DNA of 11,122 nt from Burkholderiaceae bacterium. GTDB taxonomy: Bacteria; Pseudomonadota; Gammaproteobacteria; Burkholderiales; Burkholderiaceae_E. Within the stretch, counting starts at the first letter, position 1, and each line of letters starts with the position of its first letter. The notes under the pieces are model-generated. The model saw only the letters and a program-made list of their open reading frames with translations, searched no databases and was not told the DNA's origin. Position numbers and translations under genes: made by a program. This document shows, piece after piece, positions 1-6,646 of this stretch. The stretch lies in the NCBI GenBank assembly GCA_019428955.1, contig JAHYJF010000099.1, forward strand, positions 1 to 11,122, in the 5' to 3' direction.

Positions 1-146
1 ACACGATCACGGTCTTGCGGGACGGGTTCGAGTGGCAGGGGCGACCCTACAAATCCTTGTCTGCGATTGCGCGGGCGATCACCGGAACGCGTTGGAATGG
101 CTACCGCTTCTTCGGGTTGCGCGAACGCAAGCGGGGGAATGATTGA
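1..146 (+). CDS. DUF2924 family protein, C-terminal 47 residues only
   Basis: Only the 3' end is inside the window. The frame starting at base 3 reads 47 codons to a TGA at 144-146. The tail contains the segments GFEWQGRPYKSLSAIAR and TGTRWNGYRFFGL, which I recognise as the typical end of DUF2924 proteins: a short basic module with a W-x-G-x-x-Y/F pattern. The function of DUF2924 is unknown. In alphaproteobacteria it is commonly encoded immediately upstream of a serine recombinase, as here, so a DNA-binding or accessory role in recombination is a reasonable inference but not shown. The stop codon overlaps the ATG of the next gene by one base, which suggests one transcript and coupled translation. 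Confidence 0.8.
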   Translation, partial: TITVLRDGFEWQGRPYKSLSAIARAITGTRWNGYRFFGLRERKRGND

Positions 147-1471
147 TGGATCAGCGCGCAAATCCCATCCGCCGCCAGCGCTGCGCCATCTACACGCGCA
201 AGTCGTCCGAGGAAGGGCTGGAGCAGGAATTCAACAGCCTGCACGCTCAGCGAGAGGCCTGCGAGGCCTACATCGCCAGCCAGCGGTCCGAGGGCTGGGT
301 GCTGGTCCGCGATCAGTATGACGACGGCGGCATCTCGGGCGGGACGCTGGAACGGCCCGGCCTCAAGCAGCTTCTGGCCGACATCGAGAACGGCCTGATC
401 GATGTGGTGGTCGTCTACAAGATCGACCGGCTGTCGCGGTCGCTGATGGATTTCTCGAAGCTGGTCGAGGTCTTCGACCGCAACGGCGTGACTTTCGTGT
501 CGGTCACGCAGTCCTTCAACACGACGACGTCCATGGGGCGGCTAACGCTGAACATCCTGCTCAGCTTCGCCCAGTTCGAGCGCGAGGTCACGGCCGAGCG
601 CATCCGGGACAAGGTCCGCGCCTCCCGCATGAAGGGCATGTGGATGGGCGGCTATGTCCCGCTCGGGTACGATGTGAAGGACCGCAAACTCGTGGTGAAC
701 GAGGACGAGGCTGCCGCCGTGCGGGGTATCTTCGAACGGTTCGTCGAGGTCGGCTCAGCGACCGTGCTGGCCCGCGAACTGCGCCGCAAAGGGCTCTGCA
801 ACAAGCAGGGCACCTTGGTCGACAAAGGATATCTCTACAGGGTGCTGGTGAACCGCGTCTATCGCGGCGACGCCGTCCACAAGGGCAAGGCCTATCCCGG
901 CGAACATCAGGCCATCATCGACGAGCAGCTGTGGGATCAGGTCCATGCCATCTTGCGGCAGAACCCGCGAAAGCGCGCCAACAACACCCGCGCACAGGCG
1001 CCTGCATTGCTCAAGGGCCTGATCTTTACGGCCACGGGCGCCGCCATGACCCCGAGCAGCACGAAGAAGGGCGCGCGGCGATACCGGTATTACGTCTCGA
1101 TGGACGTCATCAAGAATCGCGAACCCAGCGATGAGGGCATCCCGCGCCGCCTTCCTGCCGACCTCGTGGAAGCGGCCGTGGTGACCGAGTTGCGGCGGGT
1201 GATGCGCGCGCCCTCGATCACGGCGCAGGTCATCGCCCATTTGGCGCGCGAGGGTCACGCCTTCGCCGAGGCCGACGTGATCTCCGCGCTGCAGACGTTC
1301 GATGACGTCTGGGGCCAGCTGTTCCCTGCGGAGCAGACCCGGATCGTGCAGTTGCTGGTGCGCAGGGTCACCGTGACGTCCGAGGGGCTGGTGATCGATG
1401 TCCGGACCGATGGCGTCTCGGGCGTCATGCGCGACATGATGGCCCCACGCAAGAAGGTGGCGGCCGAATGA
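146..1471 (+). CDS. large serine site-specific recombinase (resolvase/invertase type)
   Basis: The 441-residue product cuts and rejoins DNA through a serine nucleophile and is probably the integrase of the island. The N-terminal resolvase domain (about 12-160) shows Y16-x-R18-x-S20 with S20 as nucleophile, the DRLSRS motif at 94-99 with its catalytic arginines, and FAQFERE at 141-147. The Recombinase DNA-binding domain follows at about 168-270. Where many large serine recombinases have a cysteine zinc ribbon, this one has LLKGLIFTATGAAM (288-301) with no cysteines, so the metal site is missing or replaced. The length is at the short end for large serine integrases. I prefer ATG at 146; a TTG at 143 in the same frame would add one residue. 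A G-rich stretch at 132-136 may serve as ribosome site. The upstream DUF2924 stop overlaps the start, and the downstream gene overlaps the stop by four bases, giving a three-gene operon. Confidence 0.93.
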   Translation: MDQRANPIRRQRCAIYTRKSSEEGLEQEFNSLHAQREACEAYIASQRSEGWVLVRDQYDDGGISGGTLERPGLKQLLADIENGLIDVVVVYKIDRLSRSLMDFSKLVEVFDRNGVTFVSVTQSFNTTTSMGRLTLNILLSFAQFEREVTAERIRDKVRASRMKGMWMGGYVPLGYDVKDRKLVVNEDEAAAVRGIFERFVEVGSATVLARELRRKGLCNKQGTLVDKGYLYRVLVNRVYRGDAVHKGKAYPGEHQAIIDEQLWDQVHAILRQNPRKRANNTRAQAPALLKGLIFTATGAAMTPSSTKKGARRYRYYVSMDVIKNREPSDEGIPRRLPADLVEAAVVTELRRVMRAPSITAQVIAHLAREGHAFAEADVISALQTFDDVWGQLFPAEQTRIVQLLVRRVTVTSEGLVIDVRTDGVSGVMRDMMAPRKKVAAE

Positions 1472-1851
1472 TGAAACCAGACGAGTCCATCCAGATCTTC
1501 GTACCGCTCAAGGTCCGCAAGCAGAACGGGCGGCCGAAGATCATGCCGCCCGCAACCTATTTGCCGAGCGAAGACCGGACGCAGGATCCGCATATCTTGC
1601 GCGCCATCGGCCGGGCGTGGGGCTGGCGGCGGCGCATGGAGGCTGGTGAATTCAACACGGTGACCGATCTGGCGAAAGCCGTAGGGCTGGCCGAACGCCA
1701 TGTCAGCCGACAGCTGCGGCTCGCCTATCTCGCGCCGGGAGTCCTCAAGCGCTTGGTCTACAAGCGCGAGGTGCCCGCCGTGACCCTGTTGAAACTGACC
1801 AATGTCGCGGCCCTGCCATGGCACGACCAGCCGGAGCGGGTGTTCGACTGA
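1468..1851 (+). CDS. small helix-turn-helix protein coupled to the recombinase
   Basis: This 127-residue protein starts in the ATGA that also ends the recombinase, so it is very probably co-translated with it. Residues 1-40 are basic (KVRKQNGRPK) and lack an obvious fold. Residues 45-58 include a tryptophan/arginine-rich stretch (RAWGWRRRMEAG). Residues 62-90 (TVTDLAKAVGLAERHVSRQL and following) look like a helix-turn-helix of the ParB/KorB or sigma-70 region 4 kind. I recognise it as a small conserved protein often found next to this class of alphaproteobacterial recombinase, usually annotated hypothetical. A role as DNA-binding accessory or directionality factor is inference from position and the HTH. 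An alternative is a transcriptional regulator of the cassette. It is complete and shows no sign of decay. Confidence 0.75.
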   Translation: MMKPDESIQIFVPLKVRKQNGRPKIMPPATYLPSEDRTQDPHILRAIGRAWGWRRRMEAGEFNTVTDLAKAVGLAERHVSRQLRLAYLAPGVLKRLVYKREVPAVTLLKLTNVAALPWHDQPERVFD

Positions 1852-1854
1852 GCC

Positions 1855-2691
1855 TCAGTGAAAGCTCGCCTGAAACGTCGTCGCGGTCAGCGAGACATGC
1901 GCGTCCAGTGGCGGATGCAGTTCGAACGCCTTCGGCTCGCGTGAGAAATTCCAGAGCCGAAACAGGCGCCATTCCGACCGGCGCTCCTCGGCCACCGCCA
2001 GCTCGTTGCGCGTGATGTGGAAGGGCGTGCGCTCCCATCCGTTCGTCGTCTTGACCTCGATTAGCCGGGGCAGACCGTCCGGGGCGAAACTCGCGATGTC
2101 GTAGCCCGCGCCATCGCCATCCTCCTCCGACACCCAGCGCACCTTGCGCGCCAGATCGTCCCGTCCTGCCGTCCGCAATGCCGCCCGTTCATGCGCGAGA
2201 ACGCGTTCCTCGCCAGCGCGGCCGAGGGCCCGGTTGCGCTCGTCCCGGCCCGCCACGTCAAACTTGCGGGCGATGTGCAGCATCTGGTCCAGCTCCTGCG
2301 GCGGCGGCTGGTTCGACAGCGTCGGCGGCGGTCCGATCCAGATCTGCGCCGGTTCGCGTAGGCCCGCGGCGGGTTGCAGCCCCGGTTGGCGCCCGAGCCA
2401 GGCCGGGTTCAGCGCCAGCCACCGCGCCACGGCATCCACCAAGGTCATCTGGAAGTTGAACGCGGGCTTGTAGCCGGGGATCCAGTCCTCGCCGAGCCCC
2501 TTCAGCACCGCGCTGATGTTCTGGTGCTTGAACTCGACGGACCCCTCGGACCGGTCGTTCAGCAGCGGCAGCAGCGCGCGGCGATGCTCGGCCTTGCTGT
2601 AGCGGCGCGCAGAGATGTCGTCGGCCAGCATCGCGAAGTAATCCGCGACGATCAGGTCATTCTCTTCATCCGTCCAGGGACCGTTCGACAT
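1855..2691 (-). CDS. DUF3883 domain protein with PD-(D/E)xK nuclease-like core
   Basis: The product has 278 residues. Residues 1-95 form a conserved N-terminal domain with a pattern I associate with DUF3883 and HNH-type endonuclease proteins (WTDEEN at 6-11, FKHQNISAVL at 54-63, GYKP at 73-76). A proline-rich linker lies near 103-135. Residues 155-245 are the DUF3883 domain: GEE at 160-162, GYDI with D198, and IEVKTT with E212 and K214. The order E...D...ExK is that of restriction-endonuclease-fold nucleases, so DNA cleavage is plausible but not shown. DUF3883 proteins are frequent in mobile islands and beside restriction or other defence genes. The gene converges on the recombinase operon with 3 bases between stop codons, so it belongs to the same gene-dense cassette. 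No clear Shine-Dalgarno precedes the ATG. No methylase or helicase partner is visible in the window. Confidence 0.85.
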   Translation of the reverse strand: MSNGPWTDEENDLIVADYFAMLADDISARRYSKAEHRRALLPLLNDRSEGSVEFKHQNISAVLKGLGEDWIPGYKPAFNFQMTLVDAVARWLALNPAWLGRQPGLQPAAGLREPAQIWIGPPPTLSNQPPPQELDQMLHIARKFDVAGRDERNRALGRAGEERVLAHERAALRTAGRDDLARKVRWVSEEDGDGAGYDIASFAPDGLPRLIEVKTTNGWERTPFHITRNELAVAEERRSEWRLFRLWNFSREPKAFELHPPLDAHVSLTATTFQASFH

Positions 2692-2700
2692 TGCGCCAGG

Positions 2701-2871
2701 CTATGGGCGTGAAGTCTGTTTGTCATCAGAGACTTCCGGCAGGGTCCTGGCTCGCTTCGGACGCTTCCGCCGGACGTGGGGATCGGCCGCCGCGGAGCCG
2801 TCCTTCCGACCGTCCTGCGCCTTCGTGTCGGTCTCCGCCACCGAATTATCTCGCGAACGGGACGACCCCAT
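2701..2871 (-). CDS. possible small basic/polar protein upstream of the DUF3883 gene
   Basis: An open frame from ATG at 2871 to TAG at 2701-2703 would encode 56 residues (starts MGSSRSRDNS, ends SDDKQTSRP), rich in charged residues with a KR-rich centre (RRKRPKRAR). Third codon positions are mostly G or C, as expected for coding DNA here, and its stop lies only 9 bases before the DUF3883 start, as in an operon. Against it, there is no convincing Shine-Dalgarno and no family I recognise. The same frame also stays open upstream through the terminator hairpin, which shows that openness alone means little in this GC-rich DNA. It could be the end of a degraded longer gene. Confidence 0.25.
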   Translation of the reverse strand: MGSSRSRDNSVAETDTKAQDGRKDGSAAADPHVRRKRPKRARTLPEVSDDKQTSRP

Positions 2872-3026
2872 GAACGCGGCAACCCATTGGAAATGCGAGG
2901 ATGTTTTACGCCGTCCCGTGGCCGTCGAGGGGCGCTCGAAGAGAGACGCAGGCCATTCGGAGACCCATTCCGCGCCAAGCGTCCAGTCTCCGAAGGGCGG
3001 ATGGCCCTGCCAACGCCCTTTGTAAC

Positions 3027-3053
3027 AAAAAGAAAAAAAGCCCCACTCGGGGC
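3027..3053 (-). terminator. intrinsic terminator, minus strand
   Basis: Read on the minus strand, the 5-bp GC stem GCCCC / GGGGC (3049-3053 with 3040-3044) closes a four-base loop and is followed at once by a 13-base run that is all T except one C (3039-3027). This is a textbook rho-independent terminator. The nearest upstream minus-strand gene, the RND pump, ends 500 bases away. The terminator therefore more likely belonged to whatever once stood just upstream, where a tRNA-3'-end-like sequence is found (3080-3117). Confidence 0.85.
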
Positions 3054-3079
3054 CCTTGGACGGATTCGGCAACTGAATG

Positions 3080-3117
3080 TGGCGGAGGGGATGGGACTGG
3101 GGTCGGACCTTCTCTGC
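3080..3117 (-). other. tRNA-3'-end-like sequence, possible attachment-site scar
   Basis: On the minus strand this segment ends CCCATCCCCTCCGCCA, which resembles the 3' end of an alphaproteobacterial tRNA-Ser (acceptor strand CCCCTCC, discriminator G, CCA). An intrinsic terminator begins 27 bases further on, the usual arrangement behind a tRNA gene. It is not a working tRNA: no proper T-stem/loop can be folded from the preceding bases (GGTCCGACC instead of a G-G-T-T-C-G-A loop with matching stems), and the upstream DNA turns abruptly AT-rich with no anticodon or D arm. It may be a 3' fragment left by element integration or deletion, or a chance resemblance. Confidence 0.3.
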
Positions 3118-3553
3118 GCCAAAAATCATTGTAATTAAGAATAAAAATAAGGATTGTCTGAAATCGCGGTGCCGACCACATCCCGCCATTTCTGATCTGA
3201 TGCTGGCGTTTCGTGACCGAGCTTGCGCAAAGTTTCCACTCGATCGTCAAGGCGCAGAAGAATCTCGAGCGGCGCACCTCGTTAGAACAGTTCGCGAAAT
3301 ATATTCCGCGCGCGCAGAAGCGGGGGCGCGGCCGAATTGATCTGGCGCTCGAGAAACGCCGGGCCGTATCGGTTTTCGGCATGATCCCGGAAGACCTGAG
3401 CCGGACTTTCAGGGGGTTGCAGCCCTGTAGCATGACCGTGGGCGGCGCCGCATCACGATCAGCGACCAGGCGGATCTCGAAAACTTCGCCATGCCCAACC
3501 CTTTGGTCGACGATCTTTCGAGCCGAAAGTTAGACAAGCCGCCTCCCTGGGCC
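3118..3553. other. non-coding or decayed stretch between the recombinase island and the RND operon
   Basis: I recognise no gene here. From 3118 to about 3165 the base composition drops sharply (runs such as AATTAAGAATAAAAATAA) in an otherwise GC-rich window, consistent with a junction between DNAs of different origin. From about 3210 to 3533 the plus strand stays open (106 codons, starting MTELAQSFHS), but the translation matches no family I know and its last third is low-complexity arginine/serine/threonine text, so it is probably a remnant or chance. A 6-bp hairpin CTTTCG-AGC-CGAAAG at 3515-3529, just beyond the RND stop, has no T-run and is at best a weak terminator. Confidence 0.5.
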
Positions 3554-6500
3554 TCAGGTCTTTGCCGACAGCGTGCTGAGGCCGAGGTCATCGAGGATTG
3601 CATAGACCGCCGGAAGTATGAACAGCACGATCAGGCTGGCGGCAAGCAAGCCGAACACCAGACTGGCCACCATCGGGATCAGGATCTGCGCTTGCAGGCT
3701 GGTTTCGGTCAGGATCGGCATCAAACCCGCGACGGTCGTCGAGGTGGTCAGAAAAATCGCCCGAAATCGCGCGCGGGCGGCCCGGGCGGCCGCTTGCGAA
3801 ACACTGGCTGCACCCTCGTGTTCATGTTTGACGAAATCGACCAGCAGAATCGAGTTGTTGACCACGACGCCGGCCAGCGCAATGAAGCCCAGCAAGCTTG
3901 GCATGGAAAAATCCAGACCCATTGCCATGTGCCCGAAGATCGCCCCGGGCAAAGACAGCGGGATTACCAGCATCACCACAATCGGTTCCAGATAGGACCG
4001 GAACTGGAAACTGAGCAGCAGGAATACCCCCATAAGGCCAATGACAAAGCCCATTATCATGGATTTCTGGGTCTTGCTGGCCTCGGCATTCTGGCCCTCG
4101 ACCTCAAGCGTCACCTCTGGGTGGCGGCTTAGTAGCTCGGGCACGAACCGCGCCAAAGTATCGTTGACGATGGCGCTGGCGTTTGAGGTGCGGGTGTCGA
4201 TTGCGCCTTGTATCGTTACGCTGCGCACCCCGTCTTCGCGGTTGATCCGGCTGTAACCCTGGCCAATCTCGATATCTGCCACCACACTGAGCGGCACATA
4301 AGTGCCGTCAGCACGGGTGATGGTAAAATCATCGAACACGTCCAGGCTTGCCTGATCCGCAACCCCGAACCGGGCGTTGACTTCGACCAGGCCGCCATCG
4401 ATCTGCATCTCGCTGATCGTGGTGCCGAAATAGGCGGCGCGCAGCTGGTCGGCGACCATTGCAGCGGTGATGCCCATCGGCCCTGCTGTGTCTTTCAGCG
4501 TGACGCGCAATTCACGCTTGCCCGGGCGCAGATCATCTAGGATCGAGGTTACCCCCTGATACTGCCACAGCCAGCCCTGCAATTCGACCGACGCGGCCTT
4601 GAGTGTGCCCAGATCATCGCCCTTCAGGTGCAGATCGATCGCGATTCCGGCCGGGCCAAGCGTGCTTTCGGCGAATTTCAGGCTGATAACATCAGGCACC
4701 GGTCCAACCGCGTCGCGCCACAGTGCCATGATCTCGTCGGGGCTGCTGACACGCTCGACCGAGGGCAGAAGGTCAACGCTTACCGTCACCACATGCGCAC
4801 CGGTTTCGAACGCATCCCGGTTCAACCCGTGAAATACCGAAACATGCTGAACCAGAGCCGCGCCGCCGGGTTGCAGGGGCGCCAGGGCGGCGTTGACTGC
4901 GGCCAGACCAGCCTCCAGCTCTGCGACAACCTGATCGGTGCGCGACAGCGGCGTGCCTTGCGGCAGCAGCACCCGGGCCACAATGGTATCGCCATCCAGT
5001 TCAGGAAAAGCGGTGAATTTCAGATAGCCGCCCGCCAGCATACCCGCAGAAACCAGAAGCACCGCAAGGCTGAGGCCAGCTGCGGCGTAGCGCCAGCGAA
5101 TGGTCAGATCGACCAGCGGGCCGACCAGTCGATCTCGGGTCCAGTTCATCGCCGCGTTGACCCGCGCGCCCATGCCCTTTTCACTTGCCGGATGTTCCAG
5201 ACTATGCAGCAGGTGGTGCGGCAAGATCAGGAAGGCTTCTATCAACGAAACAAGAAGAACGAACAACATCACCACCGGCACCACGCGCAAGACCGCACCC
5301 AGATCGCCGGACAGGAAAGCGAGCGAGCCAAAAATCATCGCTGTCGTGCCGAAAGATGCGAGCACATTCGGAAAAACCTGCGTCGCACCTTCGATGGCGG
5401 CATCCAGCGCGCTGCGGCCCTTTTCACGCAAACGGGCGATGTTTTCGGCAATCACGATAGCGTCGTCCATCAGTAGGCCGATCACGATCAGCAGACCCAA
5501 TGTCGTCATCAGGTTCAGCGAATATCCGACCAGCCCCATCAACGCGACGCCGCCCATGAACGCCACGGGCAGGCCCATCGCCACCCAGAACGAGAACCGG
5601 AACCCGAAGAACAGCCACAACACCAAAAACACCAGCGCCAGCCCCTGCACGCCGTTGACCACCACCAGCGTCAGCCGTTCGCGCACCACCGAGGCGGCGT
5701 CGGCGGTGATTTCCAAAGTCACACCGGCCGGCGCCTGCGCGCGTTCCGCCTCGAGAAATGCGTTCAGCGCGTCGAGCGTGCGCAGGCTGTCTTCGGCGCG
5801 GGTCTTGGTGATGTCGAGTATCGCGGCAGGCTGGCCGTCGAACAGGATCACGTCATCGTCGAGCGCGAAGCCTTCGGTTATGTCGGCAATATCGCCTAGC
5901 CTGACCTGCCCGCCTTGCGCGGAAGACCGCACGAACATAGCCGCCAGCGTTTCGGGGCTGCGCCGTTCCTCGGCAACCCGGATCAGTAAGGTTTCGGTCG
6001 CCGCCTCGATGCTTCCGGTTGGCAGGTCCAGACTACCGGTCTGAATGGTGCGCGCGACATCGCCAACGGATACGCCGAATTTCTGCAAATCGTCTGGTCG
6101 CAGGTTTATCTGTATTTCGCGGGTCGAGAAGCCGCGGATATCGACCTTCGGTATGCCGCCCCAGCGTATCATATCGGTGCGGATCTGCTCGGCGTAATCC
6201 TTGAGGTCGGTGCGCGCCACCGGCCCGCTGATTGCAACCGATGCTACAAAATCAGTCAGGCCAAGCGACTTGACCTGCGCCGGTTCGGCGCGGGCAGGAA
6301 ATTCGGTAATGGCGTCTATTTCCGTTTTCACCTCGGCCACAAAGGCCTGAAAGTCGCCGCCCTCACGCATCTTGACCACCGCTCGCGCTGAGTTTTCACG
6401 CGCTTCGCAGGAATGCCTTTCAATCGCCGTCACGCCATCGAGCGCATTCTCGATCCGCTCGCAAATCGCGGTTTCCACCTCTTCGGGGCGCGCGCCCGGA

Positions 6501-6646
6501 TAAGGCACGGTGATCTCGACCTCGCTGGGGGCCGCGCGGGGAAAGGTTTCGCGCAACAGCGAGGGGCTGACGAACAGACCGGCCGCCAGCAGCAAGATCA
6601 TCAACAGGTTGGCGATGGTCGGATGCGCGGCAAAGAACCGGATCAT
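3554..6646 (-). CDS. RND-family proton-driven efflux pump (AcrB-like inner-membrane transporter)
   Basis: The 1030-residue protein is full length for the HAE/AcrB branch and exports compounds using the proton gradient, as a trimer in the inner membrane. TM1 lies at about 10-30. The first periplasmic loop spans 31-325, TM2-TM6 about 326-480, the central cytoplasmic linker 480-515, TM7 515-542, the second periplasmic loop 543-860 and TM8-TM12 about 861-1020. TM4 carries the paired aspartates of the proton relay, D394-D395 (GLLMDDAIVIAEN). In TM10, where AcrB has its essential lysine, this protein has N930-N931 (AGVVVNNSILLVDF), as in several other RND subgroups. The ATG at 6646 overlaps the adaptor stop by four bases, so translation is coupled. 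Substrates cannot be deduced. The N-terminus MIRFFAAHPTIANLLM is typical of the group and supports this start. Confidence 0.95.
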   Translation of the reverse strand: MIRFFAAHPTIANLLMILLLAAGLFVSPSLLRETFPRAAPSEVEITVPYPGARPEEVETAICERIENALDGVTAIERHSCEARENSARAVVKMREGGDFQAFVAEVKTEIDAITEFPARAEPAQVKSLGLTDFVASVAISGPVARTDLKDYAEQIRTDMIRWGGIPKVDIRGFSTREIQINLRPDDLQKFGVSVGDVARTIQTGSLDLPTGSIEAATETLLIRVAEERRSPETLAAMFVRSSAQGGQVRLGDIADITEGFALDDDVILFDGQPAAILDITKTRAEDSLRTLDALNAFLEAERAQAPAGVTLEITADAASVVRERLTLVVVNGVQGLALVFLVLWLFFGFRFSFWVAMGLPVAFMGGVALMGLVGYSLNLMTTLGLLIVIGLLMDDAIVIAENIARLREKGRSALDAAIEGATQVFPNVLASFGTTAMIFGSLAFLSGDLGAVLRVVPVVMLFVLLVSLIEAFLILPHHLLHSLEHPASEKGMGARVNAAMNWTRDRLVGPLVDLTIRWRYAAAGLSLAVLLVSAGMLAGGYLKFTAFPELDGDTIVARVLLPQGTPLSRTDQVVAELEAGLAAVNAALAPLQPGGAALVQHVSVFHGLNRDAFETGAHVVTVSVDLLPSVERVSSPDEIMALWRDAVGPVPDVISLKFAESTLGPAGIAIDLHLKGDDLGTLKAASVELQGWLWQYQGVTSILDDLRPGKRELRVTLKDTAGPMGITAAMVADQLRAAYFGTTISEMQIDGGLVEVNARFGVADQASLDVFDDFTITRADGTYVPLSVVADIEIGQGYSRINREDGVRSVTIQGAIDTRTSNASAIVNDTLARFVPELLSRHPEVTLEVEGQNAEASKTQKSMIMGFVIGLMGVFLLLSFQFRSYLEPIVVMLVIPLSLPGAIFGHMAMGLDFSMPSLLGFIALAGVVVNNSILLVDFVKHEHEGAASVSQAAARAARARFRAIFLTTSTTVAGLMPILTETSLQAQILIPMVASLVFGLLAASLIVLFILPAVYAILDDLGLSTLSAKT

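Noticed and set aside
755..1824. Minus-strand open frames opposite the recombinase and HTH genes
   Set aside because: They are mirror frames of well-supported plus-strand genes, with no motifs or ribosome sites.
3074..3180. A complete tRNA gene on the minus strand
   Set aside because: Only an acceptor-like 3' end is present; no T arm pairs, and upstream DNA is AT-rich without D or anticodon arms.
2652..3433. Several overlapping open frames on both strands (for example 2652-3122, 2776-3138 and 2906-3433)
   Set aside because: They cross the terminator hairpin and the AT-rich junction and give arginine/proline/serine-rich text without recognisable domains. Only the 2701-2871 frame has any contextual support.
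3515..3529. Hairpin CTTTCG-AGC-CGAAAG as terminator of the efflux operon
   Set aside because: The stem is short with a three-base loop and no T-run on the minus strand; not convincing on its own.
4628..6044. Long plus-strand open frames (282 and 314 codons) inside the pump gene
   Set aside because: They are antisense to an intact RND gene with full motifs; their translations are low-complexity and unlike any protein family.
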